Assembly: GCA_030148065.1 (NCBI GenBank)
Contig: JASBUC010000021.1
Coordinates: 1-64,000, forward strand
Reading direction: 5' to 3'
DNA: 64,000 bases
Source of the DNA: Legionellaceae bacterium
GTDB lineage: Bacteria > Pseudomonadota > Gammaproteobacteria > Legionellales > Legionellaceae
Position 1 is the first letter of the stretch, and each line of letters starts with the position of its first letter. Below are positions 37,817 through 46,257 of the stretch, one piece after another. Made by a program: the position numbers and the translations under genes. The notes below the pieces were generated by a model. That model ran no database searches and had not been told where the DNA came from. It saw only the letters and a list, made by a program, of their open reading frames with translations.

Positions 37817-38252
37817 ACTTTAATTGTCGCCAAGCTTCAAAGAGTATGATGGCCACTGAGTTCGATAAATTTAGACTTCTAGATCCTTCGCACATTGGAA
37901 TGGTAATGGCATTCTCTTCTCTTAAAGAGTCAGGCAGGCCTTTGGTCTCCGAACCAAACAAAAAAACATCTCCGTCTTGATAGTCTGGCTCTGTATATCG
38001 TGTGGTGGTCCTGGTGGTGCAAGCAAACATTCGCTGCCCTTTAAAACATTCTAGAAAGGCTTCTGTGCTCTCATGATGAGTAATATTGCTTAACTCATGA
38101 TAATCAAGCCCTGCTCTTCGTACTCGTTTGTCGCAAAATTCAAAGCCCAAGGGATGAATCAAGTGTAGAGCGGCACCCATATTGGCCGCAAGGCGAATGA
38201 TGTTGCCCGTATTAGGTGGAATTTCAGGCCGATATAGCGCAATGTGTAACAT
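37806..38252 (-). CDS. trmL: tRNA (cytidine/uridine-34-2'-O)-methyltransferase TrmL
   Basis: SPOUT methyltransferase acting on the wobble base of tRNA-Leu. N-terminal LYRPEIPPNTGNIIRLAA, and the trefoil-knot motifs FLFGSETKGLP and the later IPM...SLNLSNSVAI, bind S-adenosylmethionine. The length is 148. An in-frame TTG at 38264 lies upstream, but ATG 38252 fits the family start. Confidence 0.95.
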   Translation of the reverse strand: MLHIALYRPEIPPNTGNIIRLAANMGAALHLIHPLGFEFCDKRVRRAGLDYHELSNITHHESTEAFLECFKGQRMFACTTRTTTRYTEPDYQDGDVFLFGSETKGLPDSLREENAITIPMCEGSRSLNLSNSVAIILFEAWRQLKFSV

Positions 38253-38264
38253 AATATTTCTCAA

Positions 38265-39551
38265 CTAGACTTTCATGAGTTTGGCGTAGTAAAAACCTTC
38301 TGACTGATAGGGAAAACGCTGCGCACCAGAGCCCTGCCACTCGCCAAGCTCAGAGGGCAAAGAAAGCACCTTCGCATCCTTATTGTTTTCTAAAAATTGC
38401 CGAAGTTGTAATTCGTTTTCTGCCGGCAAAATAGAGCAGGTAGCATAGAGTAACATCCCACCTTTCTTTAACAGAGGCCACAAGGCGTTTAAAATCTCAG
38501 CTTGCGTCTTTACAACTAATTCAAGCTCATCTTTCGTTCGCAGCACTTTAATGTCTGGATGCTTTCGAATCACCCCCGTTGCCGTGCAGGGCACATCACA
38601 GAGGATTCGATCGAATTGCCTACCGTCCCACCAATCATTAGGATTAGTGGCATCACCTAAAATCAACTCAGCTTGGAATTCTAAACGAGCAAGGTTCTCT
38701 TTTATTTTCAGAGCTCGTGCTTTATTTAATTCAAGAGCACTCACTTGGAGACTAGGCTCACACTCTAAGAGATGAGTGGTCTTCATACCTGGTGCACTGC
38801 ACGCATCAAGTACCCTTAAATTTGGCTCAAGATCCAATAGATGAGCCGCCCACTGCGCACTCTCTGATTGCACCGACACAAAGCCTTCTTGAAATTTAGG
38901 GAGCTTTCTGACTGACGTATTGTTTGAAAGAATGATGGCCTCATTGGTCTGCCCAAGTGCCGCGATTGAAATGCCCTCTTGCTCTAACAAGCTTACATAC
39001 TCGGCTTTCGTTATTTTTTGTTGATTAACGCGAAGCACCATCGGCGCTCTTTGGTTATTTGCTTCTAAAATTCGCGCACTTCTCTCCCCCCAAGCCTTAG
39101 TGATAAGCTTGGAAAACCATTTAGGATGAGAGTAATGCGTTTTGCTGCTTGGACAACAATCCTCACTTTCAATACGAGCAAGCGTCTTTCTTAAACAAGC
39201 ATTGATTAAACCTTTGGCCGAGCTCTTTTGTAAGTCTTTAATTAACTCAACGCTATTATTCACCACCACCGCTGCCGGAACATTCATCCACAAAAGTTGA
39301 TACATACCAAGACACAAACAAAGACGAACTTCGCGCTCATCTTTATCTTTTAGTGGCTTTTCTAAGATGGTCGATTGCAACCATAAAAGATGATGGTAGT
39401 AACGACAAACCCCAAAACAAAGCTCCGCAACAAAGGCTTTGTTTTCAAGTTCATTGGGCAACAAAGACAAGGCCTCGGTTAAGTGTCGTTTCTGCTCGAT
39501 GACTGAAACCAACACTTTATAGGCGATGAGCAACTTATTTGCCTTAGCCAT
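38265..39551 (-). CDS. rsmB: 16S rRNA (cytosine-967-C5)-methyltransferase RsmB
   Basis: A 428-residue enzyme with an N-terminal NusB-like RNA-binding domain and a C-terminal Rossmann methyltransferase domain. DACSAPGMKTTHLLE binds SAM; the two cysteines of m5C chemistry are in DVPCTATG and YATCSI. It overlaps fmt by eight bases, the conserved def-fmt-rsmB order. Confidence 0.95.
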   Translation of the reverse strand: MAKANKLLIAYKVLVSVIEQKRHLTEALSLLPNELENKAFVAELCFGVCRYYHHLLWLQSTILEKPLKDKDEREVRLCLCLGMYQLLWMNVPAAVVVNNSVELIKDLQKSSAKGLINACLRKTLARIESEDCCPSSKTHYSHPKWFSKLITKAWGERSARILEANNQRAPMVLRVNQQKITKAEYVSLLEQEGISIAALGQTNEAIILSNNTSVRKLPKFQEGFVSVQSESAQWAAHLLDLEPNLRVLDACSAPGMKTTHLLECEPSLQVSALELNKARALKIKENLARLEFQAELILGDATNPNDWWDGRQFDRILCDVPCTATGVIRKHPDIKVLRTKDELELVVKTQAEILNALWPLLKKGGMLLYATCSILPAENELQLRQFLENNKDAKVLSLPSELGEWQGSGAQRFPYQSEGFYYAKLMKV

Positions 39552-40497
39552 TTACAGAACTCGTCTCTAAAATCAATCCAACTTTGAATAGATCGGCACG
39601 CCCATTGAAACACTCACCGATACTAAGCGCCTTTTTGCCAGGCATTTGCAGTTTTTGAATGCACAAAGCACCCTGACCACAGGCAATAATTAACCCCTCT
39701 CGATTGTATTGTAACACTTCGCCTGGGTGACCATTCGCCTCCTCAAGCCAGCTTGCTTCTAACACTTTGATAAGCGTTTCTTCAAACTTAAAATACGCCA
39801 CTGGCCATGGGTAATAAGCTCGAACCTTTCGCTCGAGAATGGCTGCCTCAAGCTGCCAATCTATTAAAGCATCTTGCTTATTAATTTTAGGCGCAAAGCT
39901 TGCCTTGGCATCATCTTGCACTACCTTATTTAACCCATCCCCTCTTTGCAAACAATCAAGTACCCCAAGCAAAGGCTCTAGAGAGAGAACGGCTAATTTA
40001 TCGTGCAGCGACAAAGAGGTATCAGTTGCTTGAATGTCACACGTTTTAACCGATAGCACATCACCCGTATCCAGCCCTTTATCCATCTGCATAATGCTCA
40101 CCCCAGTCTCTTGCTCGCCATTTAATAGAGCCGCTTGGATGGGAGAGGCCCCTCGGTATTTAGGCAACAAGGAGACATGCACATTAAGAGCGCCATGCGT
40201 TGGAATAGAAAGAACAGAGTCTGGCAAAATTAAGCCATAGGCCATCACCACCATGACATCAGGGGCTAGAGCCTTTAGCTCATCAATGGTCTCTGAACGT
40301 TTAAAATTCACTGGTGTGCAGACTGGCAAATGATGTTTCAGAGCCAGGGCTTTTACAGGGGTTGGCATCATCACCTTACCTCGCCCTTTTTGCTTATCGG
40401 GTTGAGTGTACACGCCTACAATCTCATGAGGTGAATGAAGCAAAGCCTCCAGCAAAGGACAAGCAATCTCAGGCGAACCCGCAAATACAATTCTCAT
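39544..40497 (-). CDS. fmt: Methionyl-tRNA formyltransferase
   Basis: Formylates initiator Met-tRNA with 10-formyl-tetrahydrofolate. HVSLLPKYRGASPIQAALLNG holds the catalytic Asn/His/Asp neighbourhood (NVHVSLLP), and the C-terminal tRNA-binding domain is complete. The length (317) is normal. It sits 13 bases downstream of def. Confidence 0.96.
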   Translation of the reverse strand: MRIVFAGSPEIACPLLEALLHSPHEIVGVYTQPDKQKGRGKVMMPTPVKALALKHHLPVCTPVNFKRSETIDELKALAPDVMVVMAYGLILPDSVLSIPTHGALNVHVSLLPKYRGASPIQAALLNGEQETGVSIMQMDKGLDTGDVLSVKTCDIQATDTSLSLHDKLAVLSLEPLLGVLDCLQRGDGLNKVVQDDAKASFAPKINKQDALIDWQLEAAILERKVRAYYPWPVAYFKFEETLIKVLEASWLEEANGHPGEVLQYNREGLIIACGQGALCIQKLQMPGKKALSIGECFNGRADLFKVGLILETSSVNG

Positions 40498-40510
40498 TTA
40501 AGCAAACCTC

Positions 40511-41017
40511 TTAAGATGACTTGTAACGTAAATATTTGTCCATTTTCTTGCGCGCCAGCTTTCTCTTTAGGGGGGATAATAAATCAATGTACAAACGACC
40601 ATTTAAGTGATCAATCTCATGCTGAAAGCATTCAGCAAGTAAGCCTTCTGCACTGCGCTCAAATTCGTTGCCATGCCTATCGAGTGCTCTGACGGTTACT
40701 TTTTCAGCACGCCGAACCGTGTCATAAGCACCTGGCACTGAAAGACAGCCCTCTTGATAGGCAATCTCGCCAACACTTTCAATGATTTCTGGATTAATGA
40801 TCACGATTGGGTCTTTCTTGTCTCCAGCAACGTCAATCACCGACAATCTTAGATTTATCCCCACTTGAGGGGCCGCAAGACCAACGCCTTTGACGTCATA
40901 CATGGTCTCAAACATGTCATCAATCAGTTCTTGCAGGCCGTCATCAAAGGTTTCAACCGGACTTGAGACCTTTCTAAGACGGGGATCGGGCAAATAAACT
41001 ATTTTTCGAATTGCCAT
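40511..41017 (-). CDS. def: Peptide deformylase
   Basis: Removes the formyl group from nascent proteins. All three motifs are present: GVGLAAPQVG, EGCLSVPG (metal-binding Cys) and QHEIDHLNG (two metal histidines and the catalytic Glu). The length is 168. It is divergent from the LysM gene, as in many gammaproteobacteria. Confidence 0.97.
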   Translation of the reverse strand: MAIRKIVYLPDPRLRKVSSPVETFDDGLQELIDDMFETMYDVKGVGLAAPQVGINLRLSVIDVAGDKKDPIVIINPEIIESVGEIAYQEGCLSVPGAYDTVRRAEKVTVRALDRHGNEFERSAEGLLAECFQHEIDHLNGRLYIDLLSPLKRKLARKKMDKYLRYKSS

Positions 41018-41121
41018 AAACTTGATTCTTCTCTAATATCTGATGGTGTGGATTATCTTAAATTTACTGAAACTGTGCAAGACGAATGCACCTATCTTGG
41101 TAGAGGACAAGGAAAAAACGG

Positions 41122-42153
41122 ATGAGACGAACAGTCTGCCTCATGGTGTGCTTACTTTTAAGCACCGTAGCTCAGGCAATCGATTTAAAAACCCACTACC
41201 CACAAAACTACGTGGTACAGCCTGGCGACACCCTCTATGAAATTGCAGGAAAATACCTGCAAAAACCCTGGGAATGGCCGCTGTTATGGGATGCCAACCC
41301 CAAAGTACGAAAACCACAAAAGCTCTACCCGGGCACCGTCTTAAAACTGGTCTATGTCGATGGCAAACCACGCTTGACCCGCACTCGCCGAGGAACCTAC
41401 AAATTAAGCCCACATGCCAGACCAAGACCTGCCCAAGACCCAATTCCTGCCATCCACTTAAAAGACATTGGCCCTTTTCTAGATCACAGCCTTATTTTGG
41501 ATGAAAATGAGCTAATCTGCGCCCCTTACGTGGTCGCCTTTTCAGACAGCCGGCTGCTAGGGAGTGACAATAATCAAGGCTACGTACAAAATTTGTTTCC
41601 AACCCCGGTTACAAAACCTCAATTGGATTTTAAAGTCTACCGACCTGACGGCAATTACAAAGCAAAAAATGACCCTAAAAAAATTATTGGCTATAAAGCA
41701 ACCTACATTGCCGATGCGCAAGTGATTAAAGAGGGCCAACCTGCGACGGTTGCCTTTACCTCCTTAACCCAAGCAGTGCACATAAAAGATAGGTTAATTG
41801 CCAGCCGCGGCCCAGAATTTCCATTTGATTTTGAGCCTCAAGCGCCCGCTAAAAAAATCAGAGGCCGAGTGATTGACTTAGTCGATGCCATCGTGCAAGT
41901 CGCCAAAGAAGAAGTCATCGTCATTGATAAAGGCCGAAAAGATCACCTAAGAGCAGGCGACATGCTCGCCATCTATGAAAAACCAAGAGTGATTGTAGAT
42001 CCGCTTAGCCCTCATCAAGATAAATACATCAAACTTCCCAAAGAGCGCATTGGAGAAGCAATGGTTTTTAGAGTCTTTAGTCAAACAAGTTTTGCCCTAG
42101 TCTTAAAATCGACTCGCGCCATCAATGAAAGTGATCGAGTGAGCAACCCATGA
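41122..42153 (+). CDS. Exported LysM-domain protein
   Basis: A 343-residue protein with a signal peptide (VCLMVCLLLSTVAQA) and an N-terminal LysM domain (YVVQPGDTLYEIAGKYL) that binds peptidoglycan. The remaining 270 residues, including RGRVIDLVDAIVQVAKEEV, are of the type seen in YgaU/LysM proteins upstream of dprA. Its place before dprA is conserved. Function beyond wall binding is not known. Confidence 0.9.
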   Translation: MRRTVCLMVCLLLSTVAQAIDLKTHYPQNYVVQPGDTLYEIAGKYLQKPWEWPLLWDANPKVRKPQKLYPGTVLKLVYVDGKPRLTRTRRGTYKLSPHARPRPAQDPIPAIHLKDIGPFLDHSLILDENELICAPYVVAFSDSRLLGSDNNQGYVQNLFPTPVTKPQLDFKVYRPDGNYKAKNDPKKIIGYKATYIADAQVIKEGQPATVAFTSLTQAVHIKDRLIASRGPEFPFDFEPQAPAKKIRGRVIDLVDAIVQVAKEEVIVIDKGRKDHLRAGDMLAIYEKPRVIVDPLSPHQDKYIKLPKERIGEAMVFRVFSQTSFALVLKSTRAINESDRVSNP

Positions 42154-42171
42154 GCTAATTAAGAGGAAACA

Positions 42172-43149
42172 ATGGACACCCTAACCCAACTCGCAAACGC
42201 CTTTGGCGATGGAAAGCATGATAAAAAAGTGCCTAACTGGCAGGCAGCAGAGCTTGCACTCACCTGGAAGGCGAAAGCAGATAACCATCATCTGTTGCTA
42301 AAAGACTCAAATGACTACCCGCTGCTGCTAGGAGAACTTGCCAATGCCCCCCCGGTTCTTTTTGCCAAAGGCGAACTCACTTTACTAAAGAATACAGCGC
42401 TTGCCATGGTCGGCAGTCGAAAGCCCACCCCTTATGGCTGCAGAATTGCCAATGACTTTGGCAAAGAACTCTCAAGTCTTGGTATCACCATCATAAGTGG
42501 CCTTGCCCATGGTATTGATGGCACAGCCCACCAGGCAGCCTTAGATGGCCCAGGCAAAACCATTGCTGTGCTGGGCACAGGCATTGATAAAAGCTACCCA
42601 GCAAGGCATCACGCCTTACAAGAGAAAATTGCCAGTGAAGGACTATTAATTAGTCAGTTTCCACTAAGCTCTCTGCCAATGGCGTACCATTTTCCCAAGC
42701 GTAACGAACTCGTTTCTGGCTTGTCTCAAGGCACCATCGTGGTAGAAGCGGCTCTAAAGAGTGGGTCTTTAATCACGGCAAGACTTGCTGCTGAACAAGG
42801 CAAAGAAGTGTTTGCCATTCCAGGCCCCATCCATAGCCCCATGAGTCTAGGATGCCACCAACTAATCAAAGATGGGGCAAAACTAACTGAAACAGTTGCC
42901 GACATTTTAGAAGAATTTAATCTTTCTCGCCCAGATCTTGCCAAAAGTCAGACGAATAAAAGCAAAAAAAGACTTGAAAAGCATTTACAAAACCTTGTAG
43001 AGTTCGTCGGTTATGAGCAAACGAGCATCGAAACACTGCTTGCATGCAGTGGCTTAAGCCTGGAAGAATTACTAAAGGACCTACTTGAACTTGAGTTATC
43101 TGGCCATATAAAGGCAGTATCTGGTGGATATATGAGGTTGTTAGAATGA
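42172..43149 (+). CDS. dprA: DNA-processing protein DprA
   Basis: Loads RecA onto incoming single-stranded DNA during natural transformation. The Rossmann-like core is seen in VGSRKPTPYGCRIA, SGLAHGIDGTAHQAAL and FPKRNELVSGLSQGTIVVEA, and the C-terminal winged-helix domain is present. The length, 325, is a little shorter than usual. It overlaps smg by four bases. Confidence 0.95.
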   Translation: MDTLTQLANAFGDGKHDKKVPNWQAAELALTWKAKADNHHLLLKDSNDYPLLLGELANAPPVLFAKGELTLLKNTALAMVGSRKPTPYGCRIANDFGKELSSLGITIISGLAHGIDGTAHQAALDGPGKTIAVLGTGIDKSYPARHHALQEKIASEGLLISQFPLSSLPMAYHFPKRNELVSGLSQGTIVVEAALKSGSLITARLAAEQGKEVFAIPGPIHSPMSLGCHQLIKDGAKLTETVADILEEFNLSRPDLAKSQTNKSKKRLEKHLQNLVEFVGYEQTSIETLLACSGLSLEELLKDLLELELSGHIKAVSGGYMRLLE

Positions 43150-43568
43150 AAGAGAGTCTCTTTGATACTCTAAAACAATTATTACTCGATTCCTTAAAAT
43201 CGACGAAGGAAAAGCCCTTAGAAGACATGGCTGCCCCTTCAACTGAAAAGAGGGAAAAAGAAGAGGATAAACGTGAGCTGATTAATGATGCTGGTAACTC
43301 TCACCTTCGCGTCTTTGGACCGGATGAACGGGAAAAGTTAAGCCTCGAGTGTCAACGTTGCATTCTACAGCTTGAAGGCTTAAGCCTACTGTCCCCCTCT
43401 CAACGAGAAACCCTTATTTACAAAGCAATGGACTCTCAATCAAGCATTGTTAACATAGACGAGCTAAAATGGATTGTAATGGGCCTCATTATGGGGGAAA
43501 CAAGCCTGGAGAACCTTGTGTTCCTTGACTTTGTCTTATTTTCCTTCGATGAACACACTGCCCAATAA
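43146..43568 (+). CDS. smg: Smg/DUF494 family protein
   Basis: A 140-residue member of the Smg family by its C-terminal half (RCILQLEGLSLLSPSQRETLI and DELKWIVMGLI) and its position between dprA and topA. The N-terminal 60 residues are unusually charged and Lys/Glu-rich. The molecular function of the family is not established. Confidence 0.85.
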   Translation: MKESLFDTLKQLLLDSLKSTKEKPLEDMAAPSTEKREKEEDKRELINDAGNSHLRVFGPDEREKLSLECQRCILQLEGLSLLSPSQRETLIYKAMDSQSSIVNIDELKWIVMGLIMGETSLENLVFLDFVLFSFDEHTAQ

Positions 43569-43594
43569 ACTTGAACGCCCTCAAAGGATCTTGA

Positions 43595-45898
43595 ATGAAC
43601 AAACATCTAGTTGTTGTTGAATCACCCGCCAAAGCAAATACCATCAAAAAATACCTGGGGAAAGAGTACGAGGTGGTTGCCTCCTACGGCCATGTAAGAG
43701 ATCTATTGCCTAAAAAAGGCTCGGTGCTGCCCGACAAAGACTTCAAGATGATTTATCAATCCATCGAGCGCAACCAGCGGCACTTAGACACCATCGCCAA
43801 ATTGCTTAAAAAATCAGACTGCCTCTATCTTGCAACCGACCCCGATCGGGAAGGCGAGGCCATTTCGTGGCACGTACAAGAAGAAATGAAGGCAAGAAAG
43901 TTACTAAAAGACAAACCGGTTAAACGAATCTTCTTTAATGAAATAACCAAGTCAGCCATTCAAGAGGCCATCGAAAATCCTCGTGAGATCTTAATGGATC
44001 TGGTTAATGCCCAACAAGCCAGACGCGCTTTGGATTACTTAGTAGGCTTTAACTTATCTCCGCTACTTTGGAAGAAAATTCGCCGTGGGCTCTCAGCTGG
44101 CCGCGTACAAAGCCCGGCTCTTCGCTTAATCGTAGAACGAGAACTTGAAATTGAAGCCTTCAAGGCGGAAGAATACTGGAAAGTCTTTGCAAAATGTGCA
44201 AGCAACGACCAAGCCTTTAAGGCTCGACTAACTCACTACCAAGGCGAAAAAGTCGAGCAATTTACCTTCCGTGATGAAAAAAGCGCCAGTGCTTGCAAAG
44301 ACACTATCTTAGCCGTTGCTAACAACAGCCTAAAAGTTGCCAAGATAGAGAAAAAGCAACGACGTCGAAACCCAGCAGCCCCATTCATTACCTCGACCCT
44401 ACAGCAAGAAGCGGTACGCAAACTCGGCTTTAGTGCTAGAAAGACCATGATGGTGGCCCAACAGCTCTATGAAGGAATCGAAGTTGGCAGCAACACCGTT
44501 GGTCTTATCACCTATATGAGAACCGACTCTGTCACGCTCTCGAAAGACGCCATTGAAGAAATTCGAGCTCACATTGAAAAGCACTACGGCAAAGACAATC
44601 TGCCTGAGGCCCCTAGAGTCTATAAAACAAAGTCTAAAAACGCTCAAGAGGCGCACGAGGCCATTCGACCAACCTCAGTACGCCGATCACCCACCCAGTT
44701 AAAAGAGTCGCTCTCCAGCGATCAATTTAAGCTCTATCAATTAATTTGGAAACGCACCATTGCCTGTCAAATGGCCCAAGCCTTGATTGATACCGTGAGT
44801 GCCGACTTAGTCACCCCAAAAGGTGAGGCAACCTTTAGAGCCACCGGCTCCACCATCGTCAAACCAGGTTTCTTAGAAGTCTATCAAGAAGGCCAAGACG
44901 ATCAGAAAAAAGACAAAGAAGACGACGATGAAAAACGTCTGCCACCCCTTAGTGAACAACAAGTCGTGCCGCTCTATGAAGTCGAGACCACCCAACACTT
45001 TACCGAGCCGCCCCCACGTTATTCAGAAGCAACCCTAGTAAAAGTTCTAGAAGAGCATGACATTGGTAGGCCTTCGACTTATGCCACCATTATTCACACT
45101 CTGTTGCAACGTGAATACGTCACCCAACAGAAAAAACGCTTCTACCCAACAGACATTGGACGCATTGTTAACCGCTTCTTAACTGAATACTTCACCAAAT
45201 ACGTTGACTACAATTTTACTGCAGGTCTTGAAGATGAGTTGGATGCCATTGCCCGTGGTGAGCACGATTGGATCCCTGTGCTTGATAATTTCTGGCAGCC
45301 GTTTAACCAACAAATTCTCGACATTGAAGAGAAAGTTAAAAGAAAGGATGTGACAAGCGAGCCTCTGGATGAAAAATGCCCTGAGTGCAACCATCAACTC
45401 TCCATACGTCTAGGAAAACGAGGCCGCTTCATTGGCTGTGATAATTACCCAGACTGCAGCTATACTCGCAGCCTAGATTCTGCCGATGGAGAGCCTGAAT
45501 CGGCCCCAGAAGTGGTAGAAGGCAGAAGCTGTCCTAAGTGTCGTGCTGATTTACTCATTCGCACAGGCCGCTATGGTAAATTCATTGGTTGCTCAAAATA
45601 CCCAGAGTGTAATTTCATCGAGCCTTTGGAGAAGCCTAGCAGCACCGAAGTAAACTGCCCAAGTTGCCAAAAAGGTGAAATCCTAAAGCGAAAATCCCGC
45701 CGAGGAAAAATCTTTTACTCCTGTCAAAATTACCCTAAATGTGAGTACGCGCTTTGGTACGAGCCCATTGATTCTCCCTGCCCTAAATGCGCCTGGCCGA
45801 TTACCTGTAAGAAGGAAACAAAGCGCAGTGGTCGTGAGATTATCTGCCCACAGAAAGACTGTTCTTACAAACTCTCCCTAGATGAGGAAAAGGAATAA
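43595..45898 (+). CDS. topA: DNA topoisomerase I
   Basis: Type IA topoisomerase that relaxes negative supercoils. N-terminal Toprim domain (VVVESPAKANTIKKYL and DPDREGEAISWHV), active-site tyrosine in GLITYMRTDS, and four C-terminal zinc-ribbon modules with CPEC, CPKC, CPSC and CPKC pairs. The length is 767. The stop codon (45896-45898) overlaps the left end of the first palindromic repeat, so the gene's 3' end and the repeat are physically joined. Confidence 0.97.
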   Translation: MNKHLVVVESPAKANTIKKYLGKEYEVVASYGHVRDLLPKKGSVLPDKDFKMIYQSIERNQRHLDTIAKLLKKSDCLYLATDPDREGEAISWHVQEEMKARKLLKDKPVKRIFFNEITKSAIQEAIENPREILMDLVNAQQARRALDYLVGFNLSPLLWKKIRRGLSAGRVQSPALRLIVERELEIEAFKAEEYWKVFAKCASNDQAFKARLTHYQGEKVEQFTFRDEKSASACKDTILAVANNSLKVAKIEKKQRRRNPAAPFITSTLQQEAVRKLGFSARKTMMVAQQLYEGIEVGSNTVGLITYMRTDSVTLSKDAIEEIRAHIEKHYGKDNLPEAPRVYKTKSKNAQEAHEAIRPTSVRRSPTQLKESLSSDQFKLYQLIWKRTIACQMAQALIDTVSADLVTPKGEATFRATGSTIVKPGFLEVYQEGQDDQKKDKEDDDEKRLPPLSEQQVVPLYEVETTQHFTEPPPRYSEATLVKVLEEHDIGRPSTYATIIHTLLQREYVTQQKKRFYPTDIGRIVNRFLTEYFTKYVDYNFTAGLEDELDAIARGEHDWIPVLDNFWQPFNQQILDIEEKVKRKDVTSEPLDEKCPECNHQLSIRLGKRGRFIGCDNYPDCSYTRSLDSADGEPESAPEVVEGRSCPKCRADLLIRTGRYGKFIGCSKYPECNFIEPLEKPSSTEVNCPSCQKGEILKRKSRRGKIFYSCQNYPKCEYALWYEPIDSPCPKCAWPITCKKETKRSGREIICPQKDCSYKLSLDEEKE

Positions 45899-46075
45899 AC
45901 TAAAAACATACTTTAAGGTCGAGGGACCTGTCATTAAATTACTCTAATATTTCCCTAGTATGGGGAAAAATTAGAGTAATCTAATGCCACCCTGTTGAAT
46001 CTAAAGTTTTTAGTTTATGTGGATGAAGGTGGGGTTGATGGTGCCTTCACGGAGTGAAGGGCTAGAAATAGGAAA
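45892..46075. repeat. Palindromic repeat unit, copy 1
   Basis: A unit of about 185 bases. The inner element, 45897-46016, has 11-base terminal inverted repeats AAACTAAAAAC (45897-45907) and GTTTTTAGTTT (46006-46016) and a long central hairpin (CATTAAATTACTCTAAT against ATTAGAGTAATCTAATG). A 65-base spacer follows with the hairpin CCTTCAC/GTGAAGG at 46044-46060. GTTTTTAGTTTAT (46006-46018) and ATAAACTAAAAAC (46080-46092, in copy 2) are a perfect 13-base inverse pair around the spacer, so the junction is itself an 87-base imperfect palindrome. It overlaps the topA stop. No gene lies inside. Confidence 0.85.
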
Positions 46076-46252
46076 GGGAATAAACTAAAAACATACTTTA
46101 AGGTCGAGGGACCTGTCATTAAATTACTCTAATATTTCCCTAGTAAGGGAAAAATTAGAGTAATTTAATGCCACCCTGTTGGATTTATAGTTTTTAGTTT
46201 AGGTGGATAGTGGCTGAGTTGATGGTGCCTTCACGAAGTGAAGGACTAGAAA
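46076..46252. repeat. Palindromic repeat unit, copy 2
   Basis: Nearly identical to copy 1 and directly following it. Terminal repeats are at 46082-46092 and 46190-46200, and the long hairpin pairs CATTAAATTACTCTAAT with ATTAGAGTAATTTAATG. The CCTTCAC/GTGAAGG hairpin is at 46228-46244 with loop GAA. It breaks off at ACTAGAAAT, six bases before the stop codon of the 473-residue gene, so the repeat abuts the gene's 3' end. Confidence 0.85.
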
Positions 46253-46257
46253 TTTAT

